Assembly: GCA_028044295.1 (NCBI GenBank)
Contig: JAOFSE010000007.1
Location: 1 to 64,000 of the forward strand
Origin: Sulfurimonas sp.
GTDB taxonomy: Bacteria; Campylobacterota; Campylobacteria; Campylobacterales; Sulfurimonadaceae
DNA length: 64,000 nt
Reading direction: 5' to 3'
Shown here piece after piece: positions 28,089 through 37,998 of the stretch; positions within the stretch are counted from its first letter, which is position 1; each line of letters starts with the position of its first letter. Position numbers and translations under genes: made by a program. The notes beneath the pieces were generated by a model. That model was not told the DNA's origin and did not search any database. It worked only from the letters and a program-made list of their open reading frames with translations.

Positions 28089-29489
28089 TTATTCATAAAT
28101 TTGTATAGTTACTCTTACTAAAGGTTCTTTGTAATACTTACGCTTTAAGAGTTTCTCTATTGAAATAAATATCATTTGATTATCATGCATAAAAACAATA
28201 CTATCTTCCCCATATTTAGTTTCATCCCATTCGTTTTTTCCATTAGCATAAATCATATTTTTTATGGAATTAGTAAGTTCCTTATACTTTTTATTTTCCC
28301 TTGCTGGATTAGCAACTGAATAGAATATAGTTAATTCATGAAGTTTCGTTCTATCATCAAAATAATGAGCTGCTTGCTTCCTAACTATTTTACATGTAGT
28401 GTTTGTTTTAGGAGATAAATTACAATGAAACCTTTTTGCAGTATTATTAATTTCTAATAAATCTGCATAAGCTTTTAGTGCTTCATCTTTTGTACTATTA
28501 CCAAGTTTTAGATATCTTTCAACAAAACCTGCGTTCTCTTTTCTAAACTTTTTAATAACTTTAGCATTCTCTTTATCTGTATATGCTTTGGATATTAATG
28601 TATCAAACTTATTATCAATTGAGTCTATAACCTTTTGTATTTCACTCATTACTTTACTTAAAGATTTTTTCTTGACATTGATAGTCTTTCTTGTTTGTAC
28701 TTTTGACGTAGTATATGAACTTCCACCAGGAAGAGTAAAATAAAAATCTCCTCTTATTTGATTATAAACCCCAGGGCTCTGTTTCCCATCTGTTGCATCA
28801 TAAACATCTGCACGAGTGTTTTTAAAAACTTTCTCGATGGTAGCACCCTGCTCTTTCAGGTTTTTTACTAGGTACTTGGTAAAGACACCGTTTTTACCTT
28901 TTTTTCCATCACTTGCAACACTTCCAGCCTCTGTGGCATAAGCTACGAACATCCCTTTAGCATCTGAGACAGGAGCTAAACCTCCGCCACCACTTCTGCT
29001 AAATGGGTCATTTCTACAAGCATCAAGTATGACTATGTTTAGTCTGTTACTAGCCTCTTTCATCTTTTTTGTTACATAGTTTAGAGCTAGTGTTTCATAC
29101 TCTACTTCATCTTTATCATCCATAACAGAGTCAGTTCCTACTAAAAAGTTATGACCATCTACATTTACACCATGACCAGCAAAGTAGTAAAGACCAACTC
29201 CACCACTTTTTAGTTTATGAGCAAACTTTTTGAGAAGTTTTTTCATATCTCTTTTTGAAGCATTCTCTTTATAGATAACATCAAAGCCACGATTAGAAAG
29301 TACATCACGCATAGCTCTACAATCATTGATAGGGTTTTTTAGTTTTGAAAGATTTACGTAGTTGTTGTTACCGATGACCAGAGCAACTCTCTGCTCGTTC
29401 TTCATCTCTTTTAGCTTTAAGCCTCTGTCTGCTTGGAGATTATTTATACTAAAAAGTAAAATTATAGTTAAGAGTAAAATAAACTTCAT
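28089..29489 (-). CDS. Exported caspase-like protease, second paralogue
   Basis: 466 residues: a signal peptide ending near NNLQA, then a C14/p20 domain close to the downstream paralogue: RVALVIGNNNYVNLSKLKNP, His in YYFAGHGVN, Cys in VILDACRNDPFSR. The C-terminal ~200 residues (from about 265) are different: a helical region with KKFRKENAGFVERYLKLGN and an alpha/beta tail I do not recognise. Both catalytic residues are present, so activity is expected. It lies directly after gpsA and 11 bp before the first caspase gene. Confidence 0.86.
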   Translation of the reverse strand: MKFILLLTIILLFSINNLQADRGLKLKEMKNEQRVALVIGNNNYVNLSKLKNPINDCRAMRDVLSNRGFDVIYKENASKRDMKKLLKKFAHKLKSGGVGLYYFAGHGVNVDGHNFLVGTDSVMDDKDEVEYETLALNYVTKKMKEASNRLNIVILDACRNDPFSRSGGGGLAPVSDAKGMFVAYATEAGSVASDGKKGKNGVFTKYLVKNLKEQGATIEKVFKNTRADVYDATDGKQSPGVYNQIRGDFYFTLPGGSSYTTSKVQTRKTINVKKKSLSKVMSEIQKVIDSIDNKFDTLISKAYTDKENAKVIKKFRKENAGFVERYLKLGNSTKDEALKAYADLLEINNTAKRFHCNLSPKTNTTCKIVRKQAAHYFDDRTKLHELTIFYSVANPARENKKYKELTNSIKNMIYANGKNEWDETKYGEDSIVFMHDNQMIFISIEKLLKRKYYKEPLVRVTIQIYE

Positions 29490-29490
29490 A

Positions 29491-30387
29491 CTAACTCGAT
29501 AACAAGTCTCTCAAAGACTCTTTAGGGCTTTTACCCTCTAACATTTCATATACTTCTTTAGCTATTGGTAAGTACAAATCTTTTTGAGTTGAAATCTCTT
29601 GAAGTGCGTAGGTAGTACCGATACCCTCTGCTACTTCACCTAGTTCTTTGAGTATCTCATCTTGACTTCTACCCTTTGCAAGACCAAGTCCAACACGGAA
29701 GTTTCTTGACATGTTAGATGAAGCTGTAAGAAACAAGTCACCTGCTCCACTAAGACCAGAAAAACTTTCCTCTGTTGCTCCATATGCCATACCAAACCGT
29801 TGCATCTCTACTAAACCACGACTTATGAGTGCTGCTGCTGCATTTTTACCAAGACCTAAACCTTCACATATTCCAGCAGCTATGGCTATAACATTTTTGT
29901 ATGCACCAGCTACTTCTGCACCAACAACATCAGTAGATGTATATGTCTTTATAAACGATGGGAAAAGTGATGAAACCTCTTCACTTAACTCTTGAGATGT
30001 AGAGTTTACTACAAGAGCAGTTGGAAGCGACTGTTGTACCTCTGAGGCGAATGATGGACCTGAAAGAAAAGCTATGTTTGACTCTGGGATATGCTCTGCA
30101 TATATCTCATTTAAAAAACGTCCAGTTGACGCTTCTATACCCTTAGATGCTACTAAGATTTTTTGGTTTGTAAAAACAAAGTTCTCTTTTAACCAAGATG
30201 AAATTTGTTGAGCAGGAACAGTTATGATGAGATACTCACACTTTAAAATATCTTCTAAAGATACAAAGTTTTTTATATCTCTAGGAGTTCTTGATGTTAT
30301 ATATACTTCACTTTTCTCACTTAGTGCATAAGCTAATGCAGAACCCCATTTACCAGCTCCTACTACTCCAATTTTACCCACATTCAC
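29491..30387 (-). CDS. gpsA: Glycerol-3-phosphate dehydrogenase [NAD(P)+]
   Basis: 298 residues; makes sn-glycerol 3-phosphate for phospholipid synthesis. The dinucleotide loop is GVVGAGKWGSALA; catalytic Lys in GAYKNVIAIAAG; NMSRNFRVGLGLAKG near the end. The longest start is GTG 30387, overlapping the RCK gene by 14 bp. A second GTG at 30381 is better placed relative to AGGGA (6 nt) and still leaves the full Rossmann fold, so the protein may be two residues shorter. Confidence 0.95.
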   Translation of the reverse strand: MNVGKIGVVGAGKWGSALAYALSEKSEVYITSRTPRDIKNFVSLEDILKCEYLIITVPAQQISSWLKENFVFTNQKILVASKGIEASTGRFLNEIYAEHIPESNIAFLSGPSFASEVQQSLPTALVVNSTSQELSEEVSSLFPSFIKTYTSTDVVGAEVAGAYKNVIAIAAGICEGLGLGKNAAAALISRGLVEMQRFGMAYGATEESFSGLSGAGDLFLTASSNMSRNFRVGLGLAKGRSQDEILKELGEVAEGIGTTYALQEISTQKDLYLPIAKEVYEMLEGKSPKESLRDLLSS

Positions 30388-31045
30388 TCCCTATAAGTTT
30401 TTCAAACTCTTTTATATCTTTTTCATAACCAACAACAACAAAGATATCACCCTTTTTTATAACATGATGTTGTGCTTTTGATGAGTATACAAATTCTGTA
30501 CTCATATCTTCATGAACAATAGATATAACAATAATACCATGTTCTCTACTCCACTGTATGTCCGATGGATATTTCCCTTCAAAACAGTCATTGTCTCCAA
30601 CTTCTATTTGTGATATTTTAAGGTCACTTTTTTCATATAGTATGCCATGTAACACCTCAGTAACTATAGGTTTTTCAAGCATCTCTACTATTACATTTGC
30701 TGTAGTCAATGTAGTAGGTATAACCCTAGATGCACCCGCTAAAGTAAGTTTATCAGCGCTCTCTTTGTCAGCAGCAAGAGCAACGATAATTAAATCTTTA
30801 AAAGTATCTCTCAGTGAGAGTGTCAAAAAAATATTTTCTGCCATATCTTCGAGTATACAAAAAGCTATACACTCATCAATATTTACTACTTCTTTAAGAT
30901 GGTCCCAGTCATCACTTAAGTCAAAACTAAATTCATCGTCACCATTTAATTTAAATACATGTATATCATTATAGTTTGATGCAATATTTTTTTCTATTTC
31001 TAATGTGTATTCATTCTGTCCAAAGATCAAGGCATTATTTTGCAT
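30374..31045 (-). CDS. Cytosolic RCK (TrkA-N/TrkA-C) regulatory protein
   Basis: 223 residues, no membrane helix. The N-terminal part is a degenerate Rossmann-type RCK_N domain (ALIFGQNEYTLEIEKNI; LIIVALAADKESADKLTLAGASRVI). The C-terminal part is TrkA_C-like (GIIVISIVHEDMSTEFV to KKGDIFVVVGYEKDIKEFEKLI). Its ATG overlaps the stop of the channel gene (TAATG), so it is very probably translated with, and a subunit or regulator of, the K+ channel. The first glycine motif is incomplete, so nucleotide binding may be altered. Confidence 0.82.
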   Translation of the reverse strand: MQNNALIFGQNEYTLEIEKNIASNYNDIHVFKLNGDDEFSFDLSDDWDHLKEVVNIDECIAFCILEDMAENIFLTLSLRDTFKDLIIVALAADKESADKLTLAGASRVIPTTLTTANVIVEMLEKPIVTEVLHGILYEKSDLKISQIEVGDNDCFEGKYPSDIQWSREHGIIVISIVHEDMSTEFVYSSKAQHHVIKKGDIFVVVGYEKDIKEFEKLIGSECG

Positions 31046-32601
31046 TATTTAGAGCCCTTTTTATTTAAAAAGTTTGTAAATTCTTGAATATACTGAATAT
31101 TTCCAATAATCAGAAGGTAATCACCAAGCTCTAATTCTGTACTATCTGTAGGGTTAAACAGAAACTTTTTTTCTATTTTATTATATACACCTAAGAGTAC
31201 TATTTTATATTTATTATTTTGAAGTTGGCCAACGTTTGTAAAGTTTCCAAGTATCCTTTCGCTCACAACTAATTCTTGCATATCTATACCATTAAAGTTT
31301 GAGCGAAGTGAATGTATAGCTTCAAAGGCAACAGGCTGACCAGAAAATTCTTTGGCAATTATACCTACAAGTTCTTTTTCGTAAAAAACTTCATTTACGC
31401 CAGCTGATATCAGCTTATTTTTGTTTGTTTTATTTTTTAGTATTGATAATATATATACATCTTTGTTAAATGATCGAACAGTTAAAGATGTATATACATT
31501 TTCTACATCACTAAGTCCTAAGCATAAAATAGCTTTTACTTGAGTACCTATATCTATACGCAACTTTTTATAACTATCGATACTTCCTGGGTCGTAATTA
31601 AGTACAAAAAAACCATCTTTTTTAGCAAGCTCAGCTTTTTCCTTACTCTCTTCTAGAATTATCACTTTATTTTTTATAGTAAGTTTTTTTGCCACTTCTT
31701 TTGAAACACTCTCATAACCACATATAAGATAAAACTCTTTCATCTTTGCTACATCGTCTATAAGTTTTGTATCTTTTATTTCATCAAGTTTTTCTGTAAA
31801 TGCTGTAACAATCAGTGATGTAGTAAATGAAAATACTGCGATACCTGCAACTATTACAGCCATTGCAACCATTCTACCAGCTTCAGTTGATGGGGTGATA
31901 TCACCATAACCAACCGTAGATATTGTAACTATAGACCAGTAAACTGCTTCATAAAGAGTGTCTATAGGCGAGTCTGCTCTATTCGCTTCCATTACGTATA
32001 TAAGAACAGATGACACAAATACAATGATAGAAGCAAATATAAGAAGTGTTAAAAACTCAAACTTTTTTGCAGCGATTACAGAAGTAAATGTTTGAATACT
32101 TTTTGCATATCTAAAAAGTTTAAAAACACGGAAAAGAATAAATATACGAAGTAGTCTCAACTGATGGAAGAATGGAATAATAGCAAGTAAATCAATTATA
32201 GCTTTAAACGAGAGCATATATCTTAACTTAGTAGTTACTATCTTTTTTAGTGATTTTGATATACGAAACTGTTCGCCAATCATAGCGTCATATTCGCTAT
32301 CTTCAATAATTACCTTAGATATACTACTACTCACCCAAAGTCTAAGCAGATATTCTATTAAAAATATAATTGAAATAATGTAATTATTAAAATATAAAAG
32401 ATAATCATCTACATGTGACTTTACTTCTCTCACAAGTATTACAACACTTATAAAAATAAGTGTTATCATACAAATATCAAAGTATTTTTTATATTTATAG
32501 TTCGAGTTTTCTAATAGGTTGTAGAAAAAAGACTTGACTTTAGCATACCTTCTGGAAGTATTTATCCAATATGCTATGTTTACTATCAAGCTCTTTAGCA
32601 A
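31045..32601 (-). CDS. Voltage-sensor-type potassium channel with RCK domain
   Basis: 518 residues. Helices S1-S6 lie in about residues 40-270. S4 is arginine-rich (LRLLRIFILFRVFKLFR, about 149-164). The selectivity filter TVGYGD is at 229-234. A TrkA-N/RCK-like Rossmann region follows (about 290-400), then a TrkA-C domain. It should conduct K+ and respond to voltage and/or a nucleotide or ion bound to RCK. Related channels exist in Helicobacter. It starts at TTG 32601, 6 bp after gatB, with AGGA upstream. Confidence 0.9.
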   Translation of the reverse strand: MLKSLIVNIAYWINTSRRYAKVKSFFYNLLENSNYKYKKYFDICMITLIFISVVILVREVKSHVDDYLLYFNNYIISIIFLIEYLLRLWVSSSISKVIIEDSEYDAMIGEQFRISKSLKKIVTTKLRYMLSFKAIIDLLAIIPFFHQLRLLRIFILFRVFKLFRYAKSIQTFTSVIAAKKFEFLTLLIFASIIVFVSSVLIYVMEANRADSPIDTLYEAVYWSIVTISTVGYGDITPSTEAGRMVAMAVIVAGIAVFSFTTSLIVTAFTEKLDEIKDTKLIDDVAKMKEFYLICGYESVSKEVAKKLTIKNKVIILEESKEKAELAKKDGFFVLNYDPGSIDSYKKLRIDIGTQVKAILCLGLSDVENVYTSLTVRSFNKDVYILSILKNKTNKNKLISAGVNEVFYEKELVGIIAKEFSGQPVAFEAIHSLRSNFNGIDMQELVVSERILGNFTNVGQLQNNKYKIVLLGVYNKIEKKFLFNPTDSTELELGDYLLIIGNIQYIQEFTNFLNKKGSK

Positions 32602-32607
32602 AACTGA

Positions 32608-34035
32608 TTATCCTAATTTTGCTTTTAGTATTTCATTTACAGCTTGTGGGTTTGCACTACCTTTAGAGGCTTTCATAACTTGACCTACAAAGAAGCCAAA
32701 CAGTTTATCTTTACCACCTTGGTACTGCTCAACTTTTTCAGGATTAGCATCTATAATCTCTTGACACATAGCTTCTATAGCTCCCGTATCTGTTACTTGT
32801 TTAAGTCCAAGCTCATCAATGACTGCATCGACTTCTGCTTCACCTTCCATCAGTTTATCCAGTACATCTTTTGCAGCTTTACCACTGATGGTTTTATCAT
32901 CAACTCTCTTTGCTAAGAAACCTAATTTTTTAGCATCTACAGGTGAGTTAGTAAGGTTGACTTCACCTTTTAGTCGAGATGGAAGTTCAACAGTTAGTAA
33001 TGATATAGCAGTTTTAGCTGTTACACCATCTTCGCTCATCATCTCTTCAAAGAAGTGTGCCGTCTCAACATTAGCAGTTATTACACCTGCATTATATTCG
33101 TTCATGCCATACTCTGTGATGAATCTATCTCTTTTAGCATCTGGAAGCTCTGGAATCTGTGAGTACTTTTCCATCATCTCGTCAGTAACAACCGCTCTTA
33201 GTAAGTCTGGCTCTGGAAAGTAACGATAATCAGCTGCTTCTTCTTTACCACGCATAGAACGAGTCTCATTTTTTTCTTGGTCATACAGTCTAGTCTCTTG
33301 AAAAATCTCATCTTCGTAGACCCCATCTTCCCAAGCTTCACTCTGACGTTGTACTTCAACTTCTATCGCTTTTTGGATGAACTTAAAGGAGTTGATATTT
33401 TTCACTTCAACACGAGTGTAAAGTTTTTCATCACCCTTAGGACGAATAGAAACATTTACATCAACTCTAAATGAGCCCTCTTGCATATTTGCATCACCTA
33501 TATCTAGGTAACGAATAATCGAGTGTAATTTTTTAAGGTATGAAACTGCTTCATCAGCACTTCTCATATCTGGTTGAGAAACTATTTCAAGAAGTGGTGT
33601 ACCTGCACGGTTTAAATCTACTTTCGAGATGTCACCGTCATGAATGTTTTTACCAGCATCTGCTTCTATGTGCGCAAAACCCACACGAATAGTTTTTTTA
33701 ACTCCATCTTCAAGGTCAATATCTAAAGTACCATGTTGTATTACAGGTGTATAAAACTGTGTAATCTGATATGCCGTAGGACTATCAGGATAGAAGTATG
33801 ACTTACGATCAAAGTATGATGTACGGTTAACAGTAGCTCCTAGAGCAGTACCAAGCATTACTGCCTTTTGTAAAACATCTTGGTTTAAAACGGGAAGTGC
33901 CCCTGGAAGTGCTAGACAAGTTGGGCATGTGTTTGTATTTTGTTTATGGTTAAAACTCGTAGGACACGAGCAAAAAAGTTTTGTTTTTGTATTTAGTTGT
34001 ACATGGACTTCAAGACCGATAACTGTTTCGAACAT
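32608..34035 (-). CDS. gatB: Asp-tRNA(Asn)/Glu-tRNA(Gln) amidotransferase subunit B
   Basis: 475 residues of the tRNA-binding subunit of GatCAB, which converts mischarged Glu-tRNA(Gln) and Asp-tRNA(Asn) to the correct amides. It has [16 protein letters not shown] near the start, zinc cysteines in CSCPTSF and [26 protein letters not shown], and a C-terminal YqeY-like tail domain. AAGG lies before ATG 34035. gatA and gatC are not in the window. Confidence 0.97.
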   Translation of the reverse strand: MFETVIGLEVHVQLNTKTKLFCSCPTSFNHKQNTNTCPTCLALPGALPVLNQDVLQKAVMLGTALGATVNRTSYFDRKSYFYPDSPTAYQITQFYTPVIQHGTLDIDLEDGVKKTIRVGFAHIEADAGKNIHDGDISKVDLNRAGTPLLEIVSQPDMRSADEAVSYLKKLHSIIRYLDIGDANMQEGSFRVDVNVSIRPKGDEKLYTRVEVKNINSFKFIQKAIEVEVQRQSEAWEDGVYEDEIFQETRLYDQEKNETRSMRGKEEAADYRYFPEPDLLRAVVTDEMMEKYSQIPELPDAKRDRFITEYGMNEYNAGVITANVETAHFFEEMMSEDGVTAKTAISLLTVELPSRLKGEVNLTNSPVDAKKLGFLAKRVDDKTISGKAAKDVLDKLMEGEAEVDAVIDELGLKQVTDTGAIEAMCQEIIDANPEKVEQYQGGKDKLFGFFVGQVMKASKGSANPQAVNEILKAKLG

Positions 34036-34043
34036 GGATTACC

Positions 34044-34080
34044 TTGGATAATAAATAATAATTTTAATTATTTTATCCAA
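34044..34080. repeat. Inverted repeat in the gatB leader
   Basis: TTGGATAA (34044-34051) is complementary to TTATCCAA (34073-34080), with further AT pairing inside. It lies between the chemoreceptor stop and the gatB start. The inner end of the arm nearest gatB adjoins its AAGG ribosome site on the minus strand. No U-run follows in the direction of transcription, so it looks more like a leader hairpin than a terminator. Confidence 0.45.
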
Positions 34081-34092
34081 TTTTTGCTTTAA

Positions 34093-35547
34093 TTAACGGC
34101 AGTCACCTTCTATATCACAAATACTATCTGCTTCATTAATCATTTTTTCCATGACAGCATATAGATTTTGACTCTCTCTTTCTATACCTTTAAAATTTTC
34201 AATTATCTCTTCTTTATTCTCTACAACCTTATCTCCATTCGAGATGTAAGCTATGTTTTTATCAACTAAACTATGTATTCTTTTATGCGGTTGATCAACC
34301 TGAGAGTAACCCTTAGTGTGTCCAAATTTATCTTTTGCATCTGTGTGGTACCATTTTCCAAGTCTACACTCTGTAACACTATCAAATTTATTTTTTATTT
34401 CTCTTCTATATATTGATGAGTAAGCATTTGACTTGTAAATTGTATGGTCAATTTTGGCTAATATAACAAAAACCATATTTGAAATTGAGTGTGCATATCT
34501 GCTAGCTACATTTGCACTTGTATTGAATTTTTCTATAGTCTCAGAAAAAGAAACTATACTCTCATCTGAAGTTTGAGCTATTTCTGACATTCTAGAAGAA
34601 TGCTCTTTTAAGTCTGTAGTATCTTGGTGCAATGTTTGAATAGATATAGATATCTCAGCAGTAGCTTTTTGTGTTCTCTCAGCTAACTGTCTTACTTCAT
34701 CAGCAACAACAGCAAAACCACGACCATGTTCACCTGCTCGTGCTGCTTCGATAGCGGCATTAAGTGCCAATAAGTTAGTTTGTTCCGCTATATCTTTAAT
34801 CAAGTCAACAACTGATGTAATTTCCTGTGTTTTTTCAGCGAGTGTAGTAATACTGTTTGTTGAGTCCTCTACACTTGTTATTAGTTCTTGTAAAGAAGAC
34901 GAAATACTTTTAATATCTTCACTACTTTTAACAGCACTCACAGAAGTCTCTTCATTAGCCGCAACAATATTGTTAATACTATCTAAAGATTTATTTAAAT
35001 CAATTTCTAAAAGCTCTAACTCACCAGTCACACCTGAGCCAATTTTACTAAGAGCATCATTAACATCAGTACTCTCAATATGTGCTGTATCTTCTTGCAT
35101 ATGTATAATAGCTTCATTAGTAGTATCTACGTTATTTTTAAATTCACCCTGAAATAAAGAGTTATCAATGATGGGATAAGACAGTTTTCTACTAGACTGT
35201 TGAATAGAGTATGAGATTTTACCTGCAAAGCTTTCTAGCTGTACAAGAAAGCTATTTAATCTATTTGCTAGCTCTTGCATCTCTGCATGATCATTAATCT
35301 CTTCTAGCCTATATGAAAGCTCTCCTGCTTCTGCTCTTGCAATAGTCAGTGATAGTTTTTTAATTGTTGACTGTACTTTTCTAATATTTACAAACATAAA
35401 AATTGCTAAAGCAAAGTTAGCAATATTGATTATACGCATAACATCAAAACCATAATTGTAAACCTCTATGACTAATGCTATGGTAAAGATGATGATAGAT
35501 AGTAAGTTTGCATGTTGTATTTTTGATAAAGATGAAGGTTCTTTCAT
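34093..35547 (-). CDS. Methyl-accepting chemotaxis protein with C-terminal CZB domain
   Basis: 484 residues. Two closely spaced N-terminal helices (about 15-55) with almost no periplasmic part, then a HAMP-like stretch ([18 protein letters not shown]). The signalling coiled coil carries the hairpin tip [20 protein letters not shown]. The C-terminal ~110 residues form a chemoreceptor zinc-binding (CZB) domain, with [28 protein letters not shown] and PHKRIHSLV supplying the His/Cys ligands. CZB receptors sense zinc or hypochlorous acid. It is thus a cytoplasm-facing receptor. Confidence 0.92.
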   Translation of the reverse strand: MKEPSSLSKIQHANLLSIIIFTIALVIEVYNYGFDVMRIINIANFALAIFMFVNIRKVQSTIKKLSLTIARAEAGELSYRLEEINDHAEMQELANRLNSFLVQLESFAGKISYSIQQSSRKLSYPIIDNSLFQGEFKNNVDTTNEAIIHMQEDTAHIESTDVNDALSKIGSGVTGELELLEIDLNKSLDSINNIVAANEETSVSAVKSSEDIKSISSSLQELITSVEDSTNSITTLAEKTQEITSVVDLIKDIAEQTNLLALNAAIEAARAGEHGRGFAVVADEVRQLAERTQKATAEISISIQTLHQDTTDLKEHSSRMSEIAQTSDESIVSFSETIEKFNTSANVASRYAHSISNMVFVILAKIDHTIYKSNAYSSIYRREIKNKFDSVTECRLGKWYHTDAKDKFGHTKGYSQVDQPHKRIHSLVDKNIAYISNGDKVVENKEEIIENFKGIERESQNLYAVMEKMINEADSICDIEGDCR

Positions 35548-35631
35548 TGGCTAAAGTCCTGAAGTGTAAATTTTAATATTTACATCATACTATTGAAGAG
35601 GCCCTAAATTTAACATAAAAGAAGCATATAT

Positions 35632-35826
35632 CTATAGAATTTCTTTCACTCTTCCAACTTCTCTGCTCATTAGACGTACTTTAATACCATGTGGATGAGT
35701 TGCAGACTTTGTTAATATGTCTCTTACTATCCCGTAAGTTAATGTACCAGTTGCTTGGTCTTCTTTTAAAACGATGGCAACATTTTTACCACTGATAATA
35801 TTTTTTCTTTGTTTTGGGTCTAACAT
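35632..35826 (-). CDS. YwbE-family small protein
   Basis: 64 residues: MLDPKQRKNIISGKNVAIVLKEDQ at the start, TYGIVRDILTKSATHPHGIKVRL in the middle. This matches the YwbE family across its whole length; such proteins have an SH3-like fold and unknown function. Good ribosome site (AGGAAG) before ATG 35826. It follows the GGDEF gene direction with a 15-bp gap. Confidence 0.85.
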   Translation of the reverse strand: MLDPKQRKNIISGKNVAIVLKEDQATGTLTYGIVRDILTKSATHPHGIKVRLMSREVGRVKEIL

Positions 35827-35841
35827 AATCTTCCTATCATA

Positions 35842-36945
35842 TTATAAAAATTCTACTCTATTTCTACCATTACCTTTGGCTTTATACAATGCGCTATCTG
35901 CTCTATTTATGATTGACTTAATGTCGTCTTTATCTTCATATAGAGTAGCTCCTATACTTATAGTCTGTTGGTCTATATTTTCAAATAAATGCTTTTCTAC
36001 TTCAGCTCTTAGTTTTTCTGAAAGCTTTAATATTTCATCTTTATCTACTTCTAAATAAATAATAATAAACTCTTCTCCACCCCAACGAACTACAGTATCA
36101 ACTGATCTAGTATTTTTTTGTATGATATCTGCTACTTCAACTAAAACTACATCTCCAAATATATGTCCATACTGATCATTGATTCTCTTAAAAAAATCTA
36201 TATCTATAATTGTCAATCCAAAACTATGTCCAAAACGTTTACTCCTACCTATCTCTTCAGAAAGTAGACTGCTGAGTTTTGAACGGTTGTTCAAGCCTGT
36301 TAAAATGTCAGTTGTTGCTAAAGTCTCTAGTTTAACAGTATTTAAAAAAACAGTTCTGTTAGATCTTTCAAAGATAAAAGCATTTAAAAAACCAAGAGAA
36401 AATGATGCACTCATCCAAAACATATTCATAGTAAATACTTTTTCATTAAGTGGGTATATATAATTAGTTGTACAAAATGCCATTATAACGACTACAGATG
36501 CACTGATAGTAGCATGTTTCAGTCTAAGACCTGATATAGTAAAAATCCAGATAATGATTAAATGAATCTCACTCAAATATATAAGAGGTATATCTACATT
36601 TGAAATTATATATAAACTATATATAGCTGCTACGATAGGTGCTATCATAAGCAAAAATATCATGAGTTTATAGTTTAGCTTGTTATATGCCAAAAAGCTT
36701 ATAAAAAGCAGATATGGAGTTGTAATATATAGGTGAAGCATTATCATTGTATCTTGCATCTCTAGTGGAGCAACTATTTTATGAAGTTGTGAATATACGA
36801 TATAGAGTATAGCAGTTAAAAGAGTAGTTAAAAATACTTTGTTTTGGACTAAAGGTCTATTCCATTCAATATATTTATTTTCTACATTCTCATCTTTAAA
36901 AGAGAAAGCTTCTGCTTGTATGTTATTAGGTGTTTGATATTGCAT
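35842..36945 (-). CDS. Membrane diguanylate cyclase (GGDEF)
   Basis: 367 residues: about six membrane helices in residues 35-200, then a GGDEF domain with TDILTGLNNRSKL, DIDFFKRINDQYGH and the active-site loop RWGGEEFII (GGEEF form, competent). It makes c-di-GMP, and no EAL domain is attached. The inhibitory RxxD site is not at the expected distance upstream, so product inhibition may be absent. It lies after the small membrane protein gene that follows atpB. Confidence 0.9.
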   Translation of the reverse strand: MQYQTPNNIQAEAFSFKDENVENKYIEWNRPLVQNKVFLTTLLTAILYIVYSQLHKIVAPLEMQDTMIMLHLYITTPYLLFISFLAYNKLNYKLMIFLLMIAPIVAAIYSLYIISNVDIPLIYLSEIHLIIIWIFTISGLRLKHATISASVVVIMAFCTTNYIYPLNEKVFTMNMFWMSASFSLGFLNAFIFERSNRTVFLNTVKLETLATTDILTGLNNRSKLSSLLSEEIGRSKRFGHSFGLTIIDIDFFKRINDQYGHIFGDVVLVEVADIIQKNTRSVDTVVRWGGEEFIIIYLEVDKDEILKLSEKLRAEVEKHLFENIDQQTISIGATLYEDKDDIKSIINRADSALYKAKGNGRNRVEFL

Positions 36946-36965
36946 AGTGGGAGTATACTATAAAG

Positions 36966-37223
36966 TTACTTGTTGTTTAAAAGAGATTCCAGTAATTCAG
37001 TCTGTTTTTTTGACTCTTCAAGTCTTTGTCTGTTTACAGAAAATGCGTCTAAAGTTAGTATCATAAACAAAACTATAACAGCAAATACGACAGAGATAAA
37101 TATAGAGAGTGAAAGGCCTAGAAATGAAAAAAGATTTAAAATAATCAGAGCACCAAAAAGGACAATTGCCCATGATGCTCCAAGCAAAAAGCTGATAATT
37201 CTGTCGAATTTATCGTTTTGCAT
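36966..37223 (-). CDS. Small two-helix membrane protein downstream of atpB
   Basis: 85 residues with two membrane helices (about 9-33 and 38-60) and a charged C-terminal coiled-coil tail (NRQRLEESKKQTELLESLL). I do not recognise a family. The 11-bp gap after atpB suggests co-transcription and perhaps a role near the ATP synthase a subunit, but this rests on position only. Confidence 0.7.
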   Translation of the reverse strand: MQNDKFDRIISFLLGASWAIVLFGALIILNLFSFLGLSLSIFISVVFAVIVLFMILTLDAFSVNRQRLEESKKQTELLESLLNNK

Positions 37224-37234
37224 AAAGAGAGTTA

Positions 37235-37936
37235 TTAGTGGTCGTCAACCGCTATAGCACCACCAAGGTAAACATAAGTAAGCATCATGAAGATGAATGC
37301 TTGTAAGAATGCCATAAAAGTAAGTAGTGCAAATGGAATCATTGGTAATACCCATGGAGCAAGCATTAAGATAACCATTAGGAACATATCATCACCCTTA
37401 ACATTTCCAAAAAGACGGAAAGAAAGAGAAACAAGACGAGAAAAGTGAGAAACAATCTCGATTGGGAACATTAACCAGTATAACCACCAAACAGGACCCA
37501 TGAAGTGTTTTAAGTAGTTAATGATACCTTGTTCTTTAATACCAATGTAGTTGTAGTAAATAAATACACAAAGTGCAAGTGTAAATGCAAATTCTAAAAA
37601 TGCAGTTGGAGCTTCAAAACCTGGAATAACACCAATAAGGTTAGCTATACCAACAAAAAGACCTATTGTTGCTACTAGAGGAAGGAAACGCATTGCATTT
37701 TCTTTACCCATAACGTCTGTACCCATTTTAAGAACACCAGAGATGTATGCTTCCATAACATTCTGTGTACCTTTTGGAACAACCTTTAGATTTGACATAG
37801 CCATTTTCACTAGCATTAAAGCGATTCCTGCTGATAGTAACATATGAGCTACGTATATGTATGTTTTGTATGTTTCTGGATCCGCGTGATGAGACAATCC
37901 AAACATTGCACCTACAAAAGTAAATAATTCTGGCAT
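37235..37936 (-). CDS. atpB: F0F1 ATP synthase subunit a
   Basis: 233-residue membrane subunit forming the proton half-channels with the c-ring. It has about six helices; the essential arginine lies in LVSLSFRLFGNVKGDD (about residues 168-183), and the C-terminal helices contain TFMAFLQAFIFMMLTYVYL. As in other Campylobacterota, atpB stands apart from the main atp operon. Confidence 0.95.
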   Translation of the reverse strand: MPELFTFVGAMFGLSHHADPETYKTYIYVAHMLLSAGIALMLVKMAMSNLKVVPKGTQNVMEAYISGVLKMGTDVMGKENAMRFLPLVATIGLFVGIANLIGVIPGFEAPTAFLEFAFTLALCVFIYYNYIGIKEQGIINYLKHFMGPVWWLYWLMFPIEIVSHFSRLVSLSFRLFGNVKGDDMFLMVILMLAPWVLPMIPFALLTFMAFLQAFIFMMLTYVYLGGAIAVDDH

Positions 37937-37998
37937 AAAAGCTCTCCCATTTCAAATTAATTGAGGAATTATATTCAATGAATCATTAAACTATGCTT

